From Lentisphaerota bacterium (lineage in GTDB: Bacteria > Verrucomicrobiota > Kiritimatiellia > RFP12 > JAAYLN01): a DNA stretch of 6,101 bases. Positions 5,889 to 6,101 of this stretch are shown in pieces (position 1 is the first letter of the stretch; each line of letters starts with the position of its first letter). The stretch covers positions 1 to 6,101 of the forward strand of contig JAAYZJ010000522.1 in NCBI GenBank assembly GCA_012514915.1. Direction: 5' to 3'. The position numbers and the translations under genes were made by a program. Under the pieces are notes generated by a model. The model was not told the origin of the DNA and did no database searches. It worked only from the letters and a program-made list of their open reading frames with translations.

Positions 5889-5974
5889 GTTGCGCATCAA
5901 GCAGAGGGCGACAAGGGGCTACGGCAAGGCGTATGTGACTGCGTGCAACCGCACGAATGTTGCGCATCCAGCAG
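5889..5974. repeat. 16-bp imperfect direct repeat, 70 bp apart
   Basis: GTTGCGCATCAAGCAG (5889-5904) and GTTGCGCATCCAGCAG (5959-5974) differ at one base. Each has a palindromic TGCGCA core. They lie upstream of the his promoter candidate and could be regulator sites or remnants of a duplication. A small CGTGC-AACC-GCACG hairpin (5942-5955) sits between them. Confidence 0.55.
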
Positions 5975-6004
5975 TTGTTCGTGCGCGAAACTTTTTGAGA
6001 CCAG

Positions 6005-6024
6005 TGCGCGCGGCTCCGCGCGCA
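6005..6024. repeat. Perfect 9-bp GC hairpin
   Basis: TGCGCGCGG (6005-6013) and CCGCGCGCA (6016-6024) are exact reverse complements around CT; in practice the loop would be about four bases. No T-run follows on either strand, so it does not look like an intrinsic terminator. Confidence 0.75.
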
Positions 6025-6040
6025 GTCAATAATCCTGTAA

Positions 6041-6084
6041 ATATGCGCCTGCGAAGCAGGATATATGCGCCTGCGAAGCAGGAA
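6041..6084. repeat. Two tandem 22-bp units, each with a CCTGC-GAA-GCAGG palindrome
   Basis: ATATGCGCCTGCGAAGCAGG occurs exactly at 6041-6060 and 6063-6082, with a 22-bp period; the full units differ only in the last base. Each carries a perfect 5-bp stem with a GAA loop (6048-6060 and 6070-6082). TCCTGT motifs flank the pair at 6033-6038, 6086-6091 and 6094-6099. This looks like a dispersed intergenic repeat cut by the window end. Confidence 0.8.
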
Positions 6085-6101
6085 CTCCTGTCATCCTGTC
6101 T

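Larger units (their letters stand above)
5800..6101. other. Non-coding region upstream of hisC
   Basis: No convincing gene is seen on either strand. The only long frames are the upstream extension of hisC and short high-GC shadows. The stretch holds the hisC promoter candidate, the 16-bp direct repeat, a GC hairpin and the tandem palindromic units, each listed separately. From about 5985 to the right edge the base composition becomes more mixed, with A/T-rich patches such as ACTTTTTGAG and GTCAATAATCC. Confidence 0.7.

Noticed and set aside
5800..5967. 56-codon N-terminal extension of HisC to the ATG at 5967
   Set aside because: It lacks HisC similarity, would make the enzyme unusually long, and contains the best promoter candidate. 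ATG at 5799 gives the standard 350 residues.
5800..5967. Histidine leader peptide/attenuator ahead of hisC
   Set aside because: Histidines in the upstream frame are scattered, not in a run, and no terminator/antiterminator pair with a T-tract is seen.
6041..6082. Start of a CRISPR array
   Set aside because: The two repeat copies are only 22 bp apart with a 2-bp gap, so there is no room for a spacer, and each is a palindrome of dispersed-repeat type.

Overview
This window is a GC-rich stretch (about two thirds G+C by eye, with strong G/C preference at third codon positions) of chromosomal-type bacterial DNA. Dense coding, a possible Gram-negative-style lipoprotein signal, a Sel1-repeat protein and a histidine gene cluster suggest a free-living high-GC Gram-negative bacterium. 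The TCCTGT-type intergenic motif with palindromes at the right edge reminded me of intergenic repeats in Verrucomicrobiota/Kiritimatiellota-like genomes, but that is recollection and the taxonomic guess is weak.

Layout. Left edge (1-767, + strand): the C-terminal part of a cysteine-rich protein resembling U32 peptidase-family proteins, cut by the window start. At 768-899 is a short intergenic gap. At 900-2334 (+ strand) are two tightly packed reading frames: a 23-codon ORF that reads as a complete lipoprotein signal peptide ending just after its lipobox cysteine, and one base after its stop codon a 453-residue protein made almost entirely of eleven Sel1-like repeats. At 2335-2385 is a 51-base convergent gap.

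Right part (minus strand, transcribed right to left): hisC (start 5799), hisB, hisA and an AEC-family permease gene. Junctions are very tight: hisC/hisB overlap in ATGA, hisB/hisA are 1 base apart, and hisA/AEC are 6 bases apart, so one transcript is expected. A TTGACG-17 bp-TAACGT promoter candidate ends 10 bases before the hisC start codon, predicting a nearly leaderless mRNA. hisH, often found between hisB and hisA, is not there, and no hisF follows hisA.

Function. HisA isomerises ProFAR to PRFAR, which a HisH-HisF pair must process (presumably encoded elsewhere). HisB dehydrates imidazole glycerol phosphate, and HisC transaminates the product to histidinol phosphate. The linked permease may move a small organic anion or amino acid, but its substrate is unknown. 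The region upstream of hisC (5800-6101) has no convincing gene. It holds the promoter candidate, a 16-bp direct repeat spaced 70 bp, a perfect 9-bp GC hairpin, and two tandem 22-bp palindromic units flanked by TCCTGT motifs.

The most unusual point is the signal-peptide-only ORF directly before the Sel1 gene. It may be a leader peptide, a tiny lipoprotein, or the displaced signal peptide of the Sel1 protein, separated by one frame.
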